Positions 21,850-31,098 of a DNA stretch of 64,000 bases are shown in pieces. Position 1 is the stretch's first letter; every line of letters starts with the position of its first letter. The stretch is taken from positions 62,001 to 126,000 of the forward strand of contig NZ_JAGQCS010000006.1 of the NCBI RefSeq assembly GCF_024346315.1. The letters run 5' to 3'. Both the position numbers and the translations under genes were made by a program. Origin of the DNA: Cyanobium sp. ATX 6F1 (GTDB taxonomy: Bacteria; Cyanobacteriota; Cyanobacteriia; PCC-6307; Cyanobiaceae). The notes below the pieces were generated by a model. It saw only the letters and a list, made by a program, of their open reading frames with translations, was not told the DNA's origin and searched no databases.

Positions 21850-23436
21850 ATGACGAAGGTTCTCGTTTCCGACCCGATCGATCAGACGGGGATCAACATC
21901 CTCGCTCAGGTGGCCGAGGTGGACGTACGCACCTCTCTTTCCCCGGACCAACTCAAGGCGATCATCGGTGACTACGACGCCCTGATGATCCGCTCGGGCA
22001 CCCAGGTGACCGCCGAGATCATCGAAGCCGCCAGCAAGCTGCGCATCATCGGCCGGGCCGGCGTTGGCGTCGACAACGTCGATGTGCCGGCCGCCACCCG
22101 CCGCGGTGTGATCGTCGTCAACTCCCCCGAGGGGAACACGATCGCGGCCGCCGAGCAGGCCCTGGCGCTGATGCTGGCGCTCTCCCGCCACGTGCCCCAG
22201 GCCCACGCCAGCACGATCGCCGGTGGCTGGGATCGCAAGACCTACGTGGGCAACGAGCTTTACAAGAAAAAGCTGGGCGTGGTGGGCCTGGGCAAGATCG
22301 GCTCCCACGTGGCCCGGGTGGCCAAGGCCATGGGCATGGAGGTGCTGGCCTACGACCCATTCATCACCGCCGAACGCGCCCAGCAGATTCAGGTGCGGCT
22401 GCTGCCGCTGCCGGAGCTGTTCGCCGAAGCCGACTACATCACCCTGCACCTGCCCCGCACCCCTGACACCGAGAACCTGGTGAACGCTGCGCTGCTGCGC
22501 ACGATGAAACCCACCGCCCGGCTGGTGAACTGTGCCCGCGGCGGCATCGTCGACGAAGCGGCCCTGGCCGAGGCGGTGAAGACCGGCGTGATCGCCGGCG
22601 CAGCCTTAGATGTCTATGCCAAGGAGCCCCTGGAGGCCGATTCGCCCCTGCGCAGCGTCGGCGAGCGCCTGATCCTCACCCCGCACCTGGGTGCCTCCAC
22701 CGAAGAGGCCCAGGAAAACGTGGCGATCGACGTGGCTGAGCAGATCCGCGACGTGCTGCTGGGGCAGCCCGCCCGCAGTGCCGTCAATATCCCCGGACTC
22801 AATGCCGAGGTGATGGAGCGGCTCAAGCCCCACCTGCAGCTCGCCGAGACCCTCGGTCAGCTGATCAGCCAACTCGCCGGCGGCCAGATCAGCGAACTGG
22901 AAGTGCGCCTGCAGGGCGCCTTCGCCAGCCATCCGGCCCAGCCCCTGGTGATCGCCGCCCTCAAGGGCCTGCTCTCCACCGCCCTGGGCGAAAGCATCAA
23001 CTACGTGAACGCCGCCCTCGAGGCCAAGGAGCGCGGCATCCATGTGCTGGAGGTGAAGGATGAGGCCAGCCGTGATTTCGCCGGGGGCTCCCTGCAGCTG
23101 AGCGCCCGGGGCGCCAATGGCCAGCACACTGTCACCGGGGCTGTGTTCGCCGACGGCGACCTGCGCATCACCACCATCGACGAGTTCCCGGTGAACGTGG
23201 CCCCCAGCGACCACATGCTCTTCACCCGCCACCGGGACGTGCCCGGCATCATCGGCAAGCTGGGTTCGGTGCTCGGTGAGCACAACGTCAACATCGCCTC
23301 GATGCAGGTGGGACGTCGGGTCGTGCGCGGTGATGCCCTGATGGTGCTGTGCCTCGATGACCCCATCCCCCCCAGCCTGCTGGCCACCGTCGTGGCCATC
23401 GAGGGCATCCAGGACGCCCACCCGGTCACCCTCTGA
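21850..23436 (+). CDS. serA: D-3-phosphoglycerate dehydrogenase (long form with ASB and ACT domains)
   Basis: The product catalyses the first step of phosphorylated serine synthesis from 3-phosphoglycerate. It has LRIIGRAGVGVDNVDVPAAT, the NAD-binding GVVGLGKIGSHVARVAKAMG, catalytic Arg/Glu/His regions LVNCARGGIVDEAALAEA and LILTPHLGASTEEAQENVAI. An intervening ASB domain precedes the C-terminal ACT domain (DVPGIIGKLGSVLGEHNVNI). At 528 residues it is the long type. prmA starts 12 bp downstream. Confidence 0.97.
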   Translation: MTKVLVSDPIDQTGINILAQVAEVDVRTSLSPDQLKAIIGDYDALMIRSGTQVTAEIIEAASKLRIIGRAGVGVDNVDVPAATRRGVIVVNSPEGNTIAAAEQALALMLALSRHVPQAHASTIAGGWDRKTYVGNELYKKKLGVVGLGKIGSHVARVAKAMGMEVLAYDPFITAERAQQIQVRLLPLPELFAEADYITLHLPRTPDTENLVNAALLRTMKPTARLVNCARGGIVDEAALAEAVKTGVIAGAALDVYAKEPLEADSPLRSVGERLILTPHLGASTEEAQENVAIDVAEQIRDVLLGQPARSAVNIPGLNAEVMERLKPHLQLAETLGQLISQLAGGQISELEVRLQGAFASHPAQPLVIAALKGLLSTALGESINYVNAALEAKERGIHVLEVKDEASRDFAGGSLQLSARGANGQHTVTGAVFADGDLRITTIDEFPVNVAPSDHMLFTRHRDVPGIIGKLGSVLGEHNVNIASMQVGRRVVRGDALMVLCLDDPIPPSLLATVVAIEGIQDAHPVTL

Positions 23437-23447
23437 GCGCCCAGGCG

Positions 23448-24413
23448 ATGGCAGCCCAGGGCTGGTGGCGACTGGAGATGGCGGCACCGGCTGAACTGGA
23501 GGAGTCGCTGCTGTGGAAACTGCCGCAGCTGGGGATCGTGCGGGTGGCGATTCGATCGCTCCCTGCCGATCCCCGTGCCCACCAGCTGGTGGCCTGGTTG
23601 CCTGAGGTCGACTGGCCCGAAGCCGAACGAGGGCGCCTGGAGGGCGCCCTCGCACCCCTGGCCGAAACCTTTGGCCTGGCCCTGCCGCCTCTGCAGTGGT
23701 TTCAGCAGAGCGATGAAGACTGGAGTCTCAGCTGGAAGCAGCACTGGCAGCCGGATCCGGTGGGCGAGCGTTTCCTGATCCTGCCGGCCTGGCTGGAGCT
23801 GCCGGAGGAACACCGGGAGCGGCTGGTGATCCACCTCGATCCAGGCAGCGCCTTCGGCACCGGCAGCCACCCCACCACCCGCCTCTGCCTGGAGGCGCTC
23901 GAAACCTTGGCGCGCTCGCGGGGCGGGACGCTCGCGGGGCTGCGGGTGGCGGATCTGGGCTGCGGCAGCGGCATCCTCGGCCTCGGGGCCCTGCGCCTGG
24001 GGGCGGCCTCCCTGGCCGCCAGCGATACCGATGCCCTGGCGGTGCGTGCCACGGGGGAGAACGCCGCCCTCAATGGCCTTGATCAGGGCAGCGCACCGGA
24101 TGGTGCTGGGGAGCGACTCCAGGTGGCCCAGGGTTCGGTGGAGGTGCTGGCGGAGTTGCTCGCCGGGCGTCCCGCCGATCTGCTGCTCTGCAACATCCTG
24201 GCGCCGGTGATCGAGGCCCTCGCTCCCCAGTTCGTCGCGGTGCTCTCAGCCGCTGGGGTGGGCTACCTCAGTGGCCTGCTGCTGGAGCAGGTGGAGGGGC
24301 TGCGCGGGGCGCTTGCGGCCTGGGGATGGCGGGCGGAACTGGTGGGCTCCCAGGGCCCGTGGGGGCTGCTGGAGCTGCGCTCCGCCGTTGCCGAGTCCAC
24401 CAAAGTTACATAA
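23448..24413 (+). CDS. prmA: Ribosomal protein L11 methyltransferase
   Basis: The product is an SAM-dependent enzyme that methylates L11. The N-terminal L11-binding domain starts MAAQGWWRLEMAAPAELEES. The methyltransferase domain has LDPGSAFGTGSHPTTRLCLE, SAM motif I LRVADLGCGSGILGLGALRL and the catalytic-type motif LLLCNILAPVIEAL. The 321 residues fit the family. It follows serA closely, a pair common in picocyanobacteria, and is followed by a small hairpin. Confidence 0.94.
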   Translation: MAAQGWWRLEMAAPAELEESLLWKLPQLGIVRVAIRSLPADPRAHQLVAWLPEVDWPEAERGRLEGALAPLAETFGLALPPLQWFQQSDEDWSLSWKQHWQPDPVGERFLILPAWLELPEEHRERLVIHLDPGSAFGTGSHPTTRLCLEALETLARSRGGTLAGLRVADLGCGSGILGLGALRLGAASLAASDTDALAVRATGENAALNGLDQGSAPDGAGERLQVAQGSVEVLAELLAGRPADLLLCNILAPVIEALAPQFVAVLSAAGVGYLSGLLLEQVEGLRGALAAWGWRAELVGSQGPWGLLELRSAVAESTKVT

Positions 24414-24431
24414 GGCACACTGATCTGTGCC
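24414..24431 (+). terminator. Weak hairpin after prmA
   Basis: GGCACA and TGTGCC flank CTGATC immediately after the prmA stop. There is no full T-run, so termination is only possible, not shown. Confidence 0.4.
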
Positions 24432-24557
24432 CTCGCTTTGATTGGGCTTCTCTGGCCAGAGCGGCTGAATTGGCGGGATCGGCCCCTTCTGGATGTAGGA
24501 AGGTGCGGTCCTACAGGCCCGGAACCCACCAGGCGCCTGTGAGCCCTAATCCCTTCC

Positions 24558-24857
24558 ATGGCTTCCTACAAGGTCACCCTCGTCAACGAGAGCGAGGGTC
24601 TCAACAAGACGATTGAGGTCCCCGACGACCAGTACATCCTCGACGCTGCTGAAGAGCAGGGCATCGACCTCCCCTACTCCTGCCGCGCCGGCGCCTGCTC
24701 CACCTGCGCGGGCAAGCTCACCGCCGGCACCGTGGACCAGTCGGATCAGAGCTTCCTCGACGACGACCAGATCGAAGCCGGTTTTGTGCTGACCTGCGTG
24801 GCCTACCCCACCTCCGACGTCACCATCAAGACCCACACCGAAGAAGAGCTCTATTGA
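24558..24857 (+). CDS. petF: [2Fe-2S] plant-type ferredoxin I
   Basis: This is the main soluble electron carrier after photosystem I. The 99 residues contain the four cluster cysteines C42, C47, C50 ([14 protein letters not shown]) and C80 ([11 protein letters not shown]), and the acidic C terminus HTEEELY. Length and sequence match cyanobacterial PetF closely. It is monocistronic, with a 144-bp upstream region and two hairpins downstream. Confidence 0.97.
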   Translation: MASYKVTLVNESEGLNKTIEVPDDQYILDAAEEQGIDLPYSCRAGACSTCAGKLTAGTVDQSDQSFLDDDQIEAGFVLTCVAYPTSDVTIKTHTEEELY

Positions 24858-24863
24858 GCCCTC

Positions 24864-24891
24864 CGGGAGGGGACCAATCGGGCCCCTCCCG
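24864..24891 (+). terminator. GC-rich hairpin directly after petF
   Basis: CGGGAGGGG pairs with CCCCTCCCG around a 10-nt loop, starting 6 bases after the petF stop. It has no T-run and may protect the mRNA 3' end upstream of the true terminator at 24916. Confidence 0.6.
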
Positions 24892-24915
24892 CCCTTGAAC
24901 CCTGCGTTCAGCGTC

Positions 24916-24939
24916 GCCACCCTGCTGGGTGGCTTTTTT
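24916..24939 (+). terminator. Intrinsic terminator of petF
   Basis: GCCACCC-TGCT-GGGTGGC followed by six T. The 5' end of the next hypothetical frame would overlap it if the earliest start (GTG 24929) were used. Confidence 0.92.
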
Positions 24940-24964
24940 GTCGCTCACTATCCCCGGTGCCGCC

Positions 24965-25363
24965 TTGGCTGAGGTTTCCTCAGGGTCCCGACCCGCACTG
25001 GTGCAGGAGCTGCTGGAACCCGGCAGCATCCATACCAGCCCGGGGGGCCAATACAGCTACAGGGTGCTCGGCCCCTGCTGCCGACTGTTTGATCGAGAGG
25101 AGCTGCCCTGGCCCTGCTGTCGTCTGGCCTGGCGCAGCAAGGAGCCCAGCTGGCGCCGCATTGGCAGGCGCTTCGTGGCCGACCTGGCGGCCCGCCGCTG
25201 CCCTTCCTACGCCGTGGAGCTGCTGCAGCCTGGCTCACGTCCGACGCGCACGATCCTGACCCTGTTCGCCCAGCGGCTGGATCGCGAGTTGCAGGAGTGG
25301 TGGTACAGCAAGCGCCATGAAAAAGCCGCGGACACGGCCGCGGCTTTGGCAGAGGAGGTTTGA
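24965..25363 (+). CDS. Conserved hypothetical protein of picocyanobacteria
   Basis: The protein of about 132 residues is rich in Arg, Trp and Cys: SYRVLGPCCRLFDREELPWP, then CCRLAWRSKEPSWRRIG, RRFVADLAARRCPSYAVELL and LTLFAQRLDRELQEWWYSKR. I recognise no family. The start is unresolved: in-frame GTG 24929 and TTG 24938 lie inside the petF terminator, while TTG 24965 and GTG 25001 lie after it. Its last codons contain the inverted repeat that appears to terminate psbV on the other strand. Confidence 0.62.
   Translation: MAEVSSGSRPALVQELLEPGSIHTSPGGQYSYRVLGPCCRLFDREELPWPCCRLAWRSKEPSWRRIGRRFVADLAARRCPSYAVELLQPGSRPTRTILTLFAQRLDRELQEWWYSKRHEKAADTAAALAEEV
25322..25347 (-). terminator. Probable psbV terminator, inside the 3' end of the convergent gene
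   Basis: AAAGCCGCG and CGCGGCTTT form a 9-bp stem with an 8-nt loop. On the minus strand the second arm is followed by further T residues. It lies 43 bases beyond the psbV stop and within the last codons of the plus-strand hypothetical gene. Confidence 0.7.
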
Positions 25364-25389
25364 GCGCCGGCTGACGTCCGGGGGCTCAA

Positions 25390-25902
25390 TCAGAAGTAGA
25401 TCTTGCCGCCGCCCCACTGGATGCCTTGCACCTTCGGGGCCACAAGGATGTAACCGGCGATCAGGCGAAGGTCGTTGTCGTCGAGGTCGCGCATCTTCAC
25501 GAAGATCTCGCTGCTGCGCATGCTGGGGTGGATTTCGGAAATGCTGTACTCCCCGTCGTAGGAGGTGGGGTCCTTGATGTAATCGACCAAGGCGTCGACC
25601 GAATCGCGTGGAGGGGTGGCCAGGGCCAGGGTTTCGGGGTCAAGGCCCACGTTCTGGTTGGTCTTGGTGATGCCACCGGCGTGGCAGCTGCCGCAGCTTT
25701 CGTTGAAGAGCTTGCGGCCGGCCTTGATCTCCTGCTCGCTGAAGCTGACCAGGCTGCCGTCGGGGCCGCCGGGCACCGTCAAGGTGGCGGCATCCCAGTT
25801 GGCCGCGGCCACTGGAGCCCCGAAACAGACCAGAAGCGCCAGCGGCAGAACCAACAGGATTCTGGCCGCGGCCCGGAGCGCAGAGGAGAGGAAAGAAGCC
25901 AT
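25390..25902 (-). CDS. psbV: Photosystem II cytochrome c-550
   Basis: This is the lumenal extrinsic PSII subunit that stabilises the Mn cluster. The start at 25902 gives a Sec signal peptide, MASFLSSALRAAARILLVLP then LALLVCFGAPVAAA, with cleavage near residue 34. The haem motif is C70-x-x-C73-H74 (NESCGSCHAGGITKTNQNVG). The second axial His is in SEIHPSMRSSEIF, and the C terminus is QGIQWGGGKIYF. The 170 residues are normal. It is monocistronic on the minus strand, 116 bp downstream of rnz. Confidence 0.96.
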   Translation of the reverse strand: MASFLSSALRAAARILLVLPLALLVCFGAPVAAANWDAATLTVPGGPDGSLVSFSEQEIKAGRKLFNESCGSCHAGGITKTNQNVGLDPETLALATPPRDSVDALVDYIKDPTSYDGEYSISEIHPSMRSSEIFVKMRDLDDNDLRLIAGYILVAPKVQGIQWGGGKIYF

Positions 25903-26018
25903 GAAGGGAGCTGGCAAAATGGCGGTGGCACCACACCAGAGCCCTTGTATCACGGGCGGAGTGCCTGCCGGGGCGGAATCACGAAGTGTTGCAGCCACAG
26001 CTGCTTTGCGGCCCTGGC

Positions 26019-26969
26019 TCACTCCCCGGAGGGGGTCACCTCAAGGCTCATGAAATCCCTGGCGAGCACGGTGTTGGGGAAGATCGCCCGGGCCTCCGCA
26101 AGCAGGTCGTCGGGGGTGAGGGCATTCCCGGGGGCGTAGCGGGGACTCAGGTGGGTGAGCACCAACTGGCCCACCCCCGCTTCGGCCGCCGTCTGGGCGG
26201 CCATGGTGCTGGTGGAGTGCTGGCGCTGATAGGCCATCTCCGCTTCCCGGTGGGCGAAGGTGGATTCGTGGATGAGCAGGTCGGCGCCGCGGGCCAGCGC
26301 CACCGCCGCCTCCGAGAACACCGTGTCGGTGCAGTACACAACACTGCGGCCAGGCCGCGGCGCTCCGCAGAGGCTGCGGCCATCGATCAGGCGCCCATCC
26401 TCCAGCTGCAGACTGCGTCCCTGCTTCAGTTCGGCATAGATCGGTCCGGGGGGAATGCCCAGTTCCCGGGCCCGCTCGATGTCGAAGCGGCCTGCCAGGG
26501 GTTTTTGATCGATGCGGTAGGCGAAGGCGGGCACCCGGTGGTTCAACGGTGTGCAGCGCACCACCAGATCGTCGTCTTCGAGCAGGGGGTCGCCGCTGCG
26601 GGCCGCCGCCTCCACCCGGTGCACCCGCAGGGGATAGCCGATGCGGGTGGAGGAGGTGCGCAGCACCCCATCGAGGTAGTCGCGCAGGGGCTCGGGGCCA
26701 TAGAGATCCACCCCGGGGCAGCTGCCGGCCATCCCCAGGCTGGCCAGCAGGCCCGGCAGACCGAACACATGGTCGCCATGCATGTGGGTGACGAAGATCC
26801 GGCGCAGCTGCGACACCCGCAGGTCGCTGCGCAGGAACTGGTGCTGCGTGCCTTCACCGCAATCGAACAGCCAGAGCTCGGGGCGCTGGGGCAGGCGCAG
26901 GGCAACGGCCGAAACGTTGCGGGCACGGGTCGGTACGCCCGAACTCGTGCCTAGGAAGGTGATCTGCAC
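26019..26969 (-). CDS. rnz: Ribonuclease Z (tRNA 3' endonuclease)
   Basis: The product cleaves 3' trailers from tRNA precursors, which fits a genome whose visible tRNA lacks an encoded CCA. It is a metallo-beta-lactamase fold: [20 protein letters not shown], then the zinc motif THMHGDH at residues 61-67, the substrate-specific exosite region, and later [19 protein letters not shown] and [12 protein letters not shown]. The 316 residues match bacterial RNase Z. Confidence 0.95.
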   Translation of the reverse strand: MQITFLGTSSGVPTRARNVSAVALRLPQRPELWLFDCGEGTQHQFLRSDLRVSQLRRIFVTHMHGDHVFGLPGLLASLGMAGSCPGVDLYGPEPLRDYLDGVLRTSSTRIGYPLRVHRVEAAARSGDPLLEDDDLVVRCTPLNHRVPAFAYRIDQKPLAGRFDIERARELGIPPGPIYAELKQGRSLQLEDGRLIDGRSLCGAPRPGRSVVYCTDTVFSEAAVALARGADLLIHESTFAHREAEMAYQRQHSTSTMAAQTAAEAGVGQLVLTHLSPRYAPGNALTPDDLLAEARAIFPNTVLARDFMSLEVTPSGE

Positions 26970-27103
26970 GCCCAGGGTGATGCCAGCTGCATGCTGTCAC
27001 GCCTTGTAGGCCATCGGTCCTGCCGGCGTCGTGGCGGGCACTGGCGGCAGGCGTAGCCGGCGGCCACAATGGCGCCGCCCTTCGACTCCTCCTGCGCGCT
27101 TCG

Positions 27104-28537
27104 ATGCCACGCACCCTTGCCCTGCCCCTAGCCCTCAGGCGCCGCCTGCCCCTGGTCACCGCGGCGGCGCTGGGTCTGTCACTGCTGCTGCCCAGGGAGG
27201 GCCGGGCCCAGCAGGGAGAACCGCAAGTGCGCGTGCTGCTGCTGGAGAGCGCCGCCGCCACCGTGAGCGGTCTGGCCGGTGGTCTGCGTCTGCGGGACGG
27301 CCGCGGCACGGTGCTGGCGGAGACCGCCGCGGGTCAACCCCTCAGCCTGCGGCTGAGTGCCGCCCAGGTGGAGGCCCAGGGGCTGATGCGCCCTGTGGTC
27401 GCGTATGAACTCTGGATCGAGCCCCTGAGCCAGGCGGGAGGCGATGGCGCCCTGGCGGTGGAGAACCGCCGCTACCGCGGCCGGCTCCAGGTGCTGCCAG
27501 GAGCCTCCCAGCTTCAGCTGATCAACCACCTGGGGGTCGAGAGCTATCTGCCCAGCGTGGTGGGCAGCGAAATGCCCGCCAGCTGGCCCCTGGAGGCCTT
27601 GCGGGCCCAGGCCGTGGCGGCCCGCACCTACGCCCTGCAGCAGCGCAAGCCCGAGGCTCCCTTCGACCTGCGGGCCACCGTGGCCAGCCAGGCCTACAAG
27701 GGGGTCGAGGCGGAAACTCCCTCCACCTGGGAGGCGGTGCGGGGCACCCGCACCCTGGTGATCACCTACCGCCAGGCCCTGATCAACGCCGTCTTCCACA
27801 GCAGCAGCGGTGGCAGCACGGAGAACAGCGGCGAACTGTGGGCCCGCCAGCTCCCCTACCTGGTGAGCGTGAGCGATTTCGACGAGCAAAGCCCCGTGCG
27901 CGTCTGGCGACAGCCGCTGCCGCCGGAGCAACTGCAGCGGGCTTTTGCCGAGATCGGCGGGGCCAGTCGGATCGAGGTGCTCTCCAGTTCCAGCACCGGC
28001 CGGGTGCGCCAGGCACGGGTGCTGGGTCCCCGCGGCCAGCTGCTGCTGAGCGGGGCCGACCTGCGCCGCCGCCTTGGTCTCAGGAGCACCACGGTGCGCT
28101 TCGAGCCCCTAGGCACCGAGGCCCTCGGGCTCCCATCCCTGGGGGCGGATCCCCAGGGCCAGGCGGCGTGGGGCGGGGCGGCCCGCACTCGCTGGCCCCT
28201 GGCGGTGGATTCCGCCAGCGGCGCGCCGCTGCCTGGCCCGCCGCCGTTGCCGGACGTGTTCGCTCCTGCCGCTGCCCCGATCACCGGCCTGGTGGCGATC
28301 GGCCGCGGCTTCGGCCACGGGGTGGGCATGAGCCAGTGGGGTGCCTTCGGCCTGGCCCGCCGCGGGGAGGGCTTTGAGGCGATCCTGCGCCACTTTTACC
28401 AGGGCGTGGAGGTGGGACCGTTTCGCGAGAGCGTGGCCCAGCTGAGCTCCCTGCCGTCCAGCGCCGGCAGCCCAGCCGCCAGCCCTACGGCCACCACGTT
28501 CCGCATCCCGACGGTGATCGCCAACCGCCAACCCTGA
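27104..28537 (+). CDS. SpoIID/LytB-domain exported protein
   Basis: The 477-residue protein has an N-terminal Arg-rich signal peptide (LALRRRLPLVTAAALGLSLL, then GRAQ). The SpoIID domain includes INHLGVESYLPSVVGSEMPA, SWPLEALRAQAVAARTYALQ and YKGVEAETPSTWEAVRGTRT. FHSSSGGSTENSGELW and the late GFGHGVGMSQWGAFGLARRG follow. SpoIID is a lytic transglycosylase acting on denuded peptidoglycan in sporulators. In cyanobacteria a cell-wall or lytic-enzyme-modifier role is inferred. Confidence 0.9.
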   Translation: MPRTLALPLALRRRLPLVTAAALGLSLLLPREGRAQQGEPQVRVLLLESAAATVSGLAGGLRLRDGRGTVLAETAAGQPLSLRLSAAQVEAQGLMRPVVAYELWIEPLSQAGGDGALAVENRRYRGRLQVLPGASQLQLINHLGVESYLPSVVGSEMPASWPLEALRAQAVAARTYALQQRKPEAPFDLRATVASQAYKGVEAETPSTWEAVRGTRTLVITYRQALINAVFHSSSGGSTENSGELWARQLPYLVSVSDFDEQSPVRVWRQPLPPEQLQRAFAEIGGASRIEVLSSSSTGRVRQARVLGPRGQLLLSGADLRRRLGLRSTTVRFEPLGTEALGLPSLGADPQGQAAWGGAARTRWPLAVDSASGAPLPGPPPLPDVFAPAAAPITGLVAIGRGFGHGVGMSQWGAFGLARRGEGFEAILRHFYQGVEVGPFRESVAQLSSLPSSAGSPAASPTATTFRIPTVIANRQP

Positions 28538-28646
28538 GGGCAGACGCTGGGTTCTACGCCCACCCAGGTTGCCCGCTTGCGCACGCCCCTTGGCTCGATC
28601 CGCTTCAGGGTTTTCAAACGTCGTTCGTCGCCCACGGCCCAGCCCC

Positions 28647-29408
28647 ATGCCGCTTTCCCAGGATCGTTTGCTGGTGGAAGCCGATGCCGAGGCGGTGGCC
28701 GAGCGGGTGGTCGATCGGCTGATCGAGGCCCTCAGCGCCGCTGGGCGGCGCCCCCTGGGACTCGCCACCGGCCGCACCATGGAGCCGGTCTATGCGGCCC
28801 TGCGCCGGCGCCTGGAGGCCTTCGAACCGGTTGTGCGGGGACGGCTGCTGGCGGGCTGGAGCAGCTTCAACCTGGATGACTACATCGGCCTTGCGGCGGA
28901 CCATCCGGCCTCCTTTCACGCCGCCATGGACCGGAATCTGGGGGAACCCCTGGGCCTTTCCCCCGCCCAGCTGCGCCTGCCCGATGGCGGCGCCCCCGAT
29001 CCCGAGGCCGAGGCCCGCCGCTACGCGCGCGCCCTGGCCGCCGCCGGTGGCCTGGGGCTGCAGTTGCTCGGGCTGGGGGAGAACGGCCACGTGGGCTTCA
29101 ACGAGCCCCCCTGCGGCCCAGGTGTCATCACCCGCTGCCTGCGCCTGAGCGCGGCCACCCGGCGTCAGAACGCCGCTGCCTTTGGTGGTGATCCGCAGCG
29201 GGTGCCGGAGCGGGCGATCACGGTGGGCCTCTCGGAGATCCTGGCGGCCAGGAGCCTGGTGCTGGTGGTCACCGGGGCCTCGAAGGCGCCGATCCTGCGG
29301 CGGGTGCTTGAGGGGCCTCCCCAGGAGGCGCTGCCCGCCAGCTGGCTGCTGGGGCACCCCGATCTGTCGGTGATCGCCGACCGGGCGGCCCTGGGACTCG
29401 AGGGCTGA
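28647..29408 (+). CDS. nagB: Glucosamine-6-phosphate deaminase / isomerase family
   Basis: The product converts glucosamine-6-phosphate to fructose-6-phosphate and ammonia. I chose the ATG at 28647 (MPLSQDRLLVEADAEAVAER). Motifs are PLGLATGRTMEPVYAAL, SSFNLDDYIGLAADHPASFH, LLGLGENGHVGFNEPPCGPG and ITVGLSEILAARSLVLVVTG. The 253 residues are near family size. It converges on yebC with a 4-bp gap. Why a phototroph keeps it is not shown; amino-sugar recycling from the cell wall is plausible. Confidence 0.93.
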   Translation: MPLSQDRLLVEADAEAVAERVVDRLIEALSAAGRRPLGLATGRTMEPVYAALRRRLEAFEPVVRGRLLAGWSSFNLDDYIGLAADHPASFHAAMDRNLGEPLGLSPAQLRLPDGGAPDPEAEARRYARALAAAGGLGLQLLGLGENGHVGFNEPPCGPGVITRCLRLSAATRRQNAAAFGGDPQRVPERAITVGLSEILAARSLVLVVTGASKAPILRRVLEGPPQEALPASWLLGHPDLSVIADRAALGLEG

Positions 29409-29412
29409 GGCA

Positions 29413-30165
29413 TCAGGCCATCGCGGCTTCCAGCAGGGCGTCTGTGGCCTCCAGGTTCGAGCTGACGCTGCGGACGTCGTCCAGTGATTCGAGCGCTTCA
29501 AGCAGCCGCAGGCTGGCCTGCAGGCTGTCCAGGTCGTCGAGGCGGCAGGGGGTTTCAGCTTGCCAGCGCAGCTCACAGCCCTCCACCCTCCAGCCGGCCG
29601 CCACCAGCGCCGCCTGCAGCCCCTCCAGCTGGGCCGGTTCGCAGAGCACCTCGGCGCCATCGTCTTCGAGGCTGTAGCTGATCACCTCTTGCTCCAGCAG
29701 GCTCTCGAGCAGGGCCTCCTCGTCTAAAGCGCTGCCGCTGAGCCGCACGACGCCGCGCAGGTCGAACAGGTAGCCCACGCAGCCGTTCTCCCCCAGGTTG
29801 CCGCCGTGTTTGCTGAAGGCCAGGCGCAGGTCCGCCGCCGTGCGGTGGCGGTTGTCGCTGAAGACGTCCACCAGCACGGCCACCCCGCCGGGGCCGTAGC
29901 CCTCGTAGCGGATCGCCTCCAGGTCGTTGCCGGCATCACCCCGGCCGGACCCCTTGGCGATCGCTCGATCGATGTTGGCGTTGGGCATTCCGGCGGCGCG
30001 GGCCTTTTCGATCGCCGTGCGCAGTTGGAAGTTGCCGGCTGGATCCCCACCGCTGCGGGCCGCCACGGTGATCTCCCGTCCGAGGCGGGTGAACACGGCG
30101 CCGCGCTTGGCGTCGACCACCGCCTTGGTGCGCTTGATCTGGGACCACTTGCTGTGTCCGGCCAT
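29413..30165 (-). CDS. yebC: YebC/PmpR family protein
   Basis: The 250-residue protein opens with the diagnostic [20 protein letters not shown], followed by [40 protein letters not shown] and [16 protein letters not shown]. The family has been described both as transcription regulators and, more recently, as ribosome-linked factors for difficult peptide sequences. The sequence cannot decide. It starts just after truB ends, so the two are probably co-transcribed. Confidence 0.94.
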   Translation of the reverse strand: MAGHSKWSQIKRTKAVVDAKRGAVFTRLGREITVAARSGGDPAGNFQLRTAIEKARAAGMPNANIDRAIAKGSGRGDAGNDLEAIRYEGYGPGGVAVLVDVFSDNRHRTAADLRLAFSKHGGNLGENGCVGYLFDLRGVVRLSGSALDEEALLESLLEQEVISYSLEDDGAEVLCEPAQLEGLQAALVAAGWRVEGCELRWQAETPCRLDDLDSLQASLRLLEALESLDDVRSVSSNLEATDALLEAAMA

Positions 30166-30166
30166 C

Positions 30167-31066
30167 TCAACCCCGTGCGCCCAGCACCAGCTTCGGTTGG
30201 AGCAGGCCGTCGCCGTCGGCGCGGGCGATGCCCGCCCACTGGCCCTCGGGGTTCACCACCACCACCGTCTGATCATTCGCCAGGGTCATGGCGCTGGCAA
30301 TGGCACGGCCGCAACACCAGCTGAGCTGGTCGGCGGCCCCCAGGCGCTGAAGGGGCAGGTGCGCCAGGGCGCTGAGCGGATCGATCAGGGGCGGACGGGG
30401 TGTGCGATCGAGAGCCTCCAGGGGGACACTGACGATCAGGTCGAAGCCAAGGGCTTCGGTGCGCCGCAACTGGGCCAGGGCGGCGCCGCAACCCAGACTC
30501 TCCCCCAGATCCCTGGCCAGGGATCGGATGTAGGTGCCGGCCGAGCAGCGCAGCTCCAGCTCCAGCTGGCCCGATTCCGCTTGCCAGCCCAGCAGCCGCA
30601 GGTGTTCGATCGTCACCGGCCTTGGCTCCAGCTCCATGGTTTCGCCCCGCCGGGCGCGCACATGGGCCCGCTCTCCTCCCACGTGCACGGCCGAAACCTG
30701 GGGCGGACGCTGCAGGATCGCCCCTTGGAAGGGGGCCAGGGCGGCCTCCAGGTTCGCCGCGCTCAGGAGTGGCACCGGCCGCCGCGCGATCAGCTCACCG
30801 CTCAGATCGTCGCTGCTGGTCGACAGCCCCAGCTGGATCACCCCCCGGTAGGCCTTGGCCCCCTCGAGGTAGGGCAGCAGCCGTGTGGCGGGCCCCAGGG
30901 CGATCGGAAGCACTCCAGTGACGGCCGGATCGAGGGTGCCGCCATGGCCCACACGTTTGAGGCCATAGGCGCGGCGCACCCGGGCCACGCAGTCGTGGGA
31001 GGTGAGCCCGGCGGGCTTGTCCAACACCAGGAAGCCGCAGTGATTCTCGGGGCTGGGGGGCGCCAC
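30167..31066 (-). CDS. truB: tRNA pseudouridine(55) synthase
   Basis: The product makes the universal pseudouridine at position 55 in the tRNA T-loop. It begins at GTG 31066 ([20 protein letters not shown]), followed by [20 protein letters not shown] and the catalytic-Asp motif [18 protein letters not shown]. The later segments are [39 protein letters not shown] and [16 protein letters not shown]. Its stop is adjacent to the yebC start. It is divergent from the queuosine-precursor transporter gene. Confidence 0.95.
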   Translation of the reverse strand: MAPPSPENHCGFLVLDKPAGLTSHDCVARVRRAYGLKRVGHGGTLDPAVTGVLPIALGPATRLLPYLEGAKAYRGVIQLGLSTSSDDLSGELIARRPVPLLSAANLEAALAPFQGAILQRPPQVSAVHVGGERAHVRARRGETMELEPRPVTIEHLRLLGWQAESGQLELELRCSAGTYIRSLARDLGESLGCGAALAQLRRTEALGFDLIVSVPLEALDRTPRPPLIDPLSALAHLPLQRLGAADQLSWCCGRAIASAMTLANDQTVVVVNPEGQWAGIARADGDGLLQPKLVLGARG

Positions 31067-31098
31067 GGCGGGCCAGGTCGGTGACGGCTCGCCACCCT

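Noticed and set aside
24414-24557. Riboswitch or leader before petF
   Set aside because: I see no conserved aptamer pattern; only a short hairpin and an ordinary upstream region.
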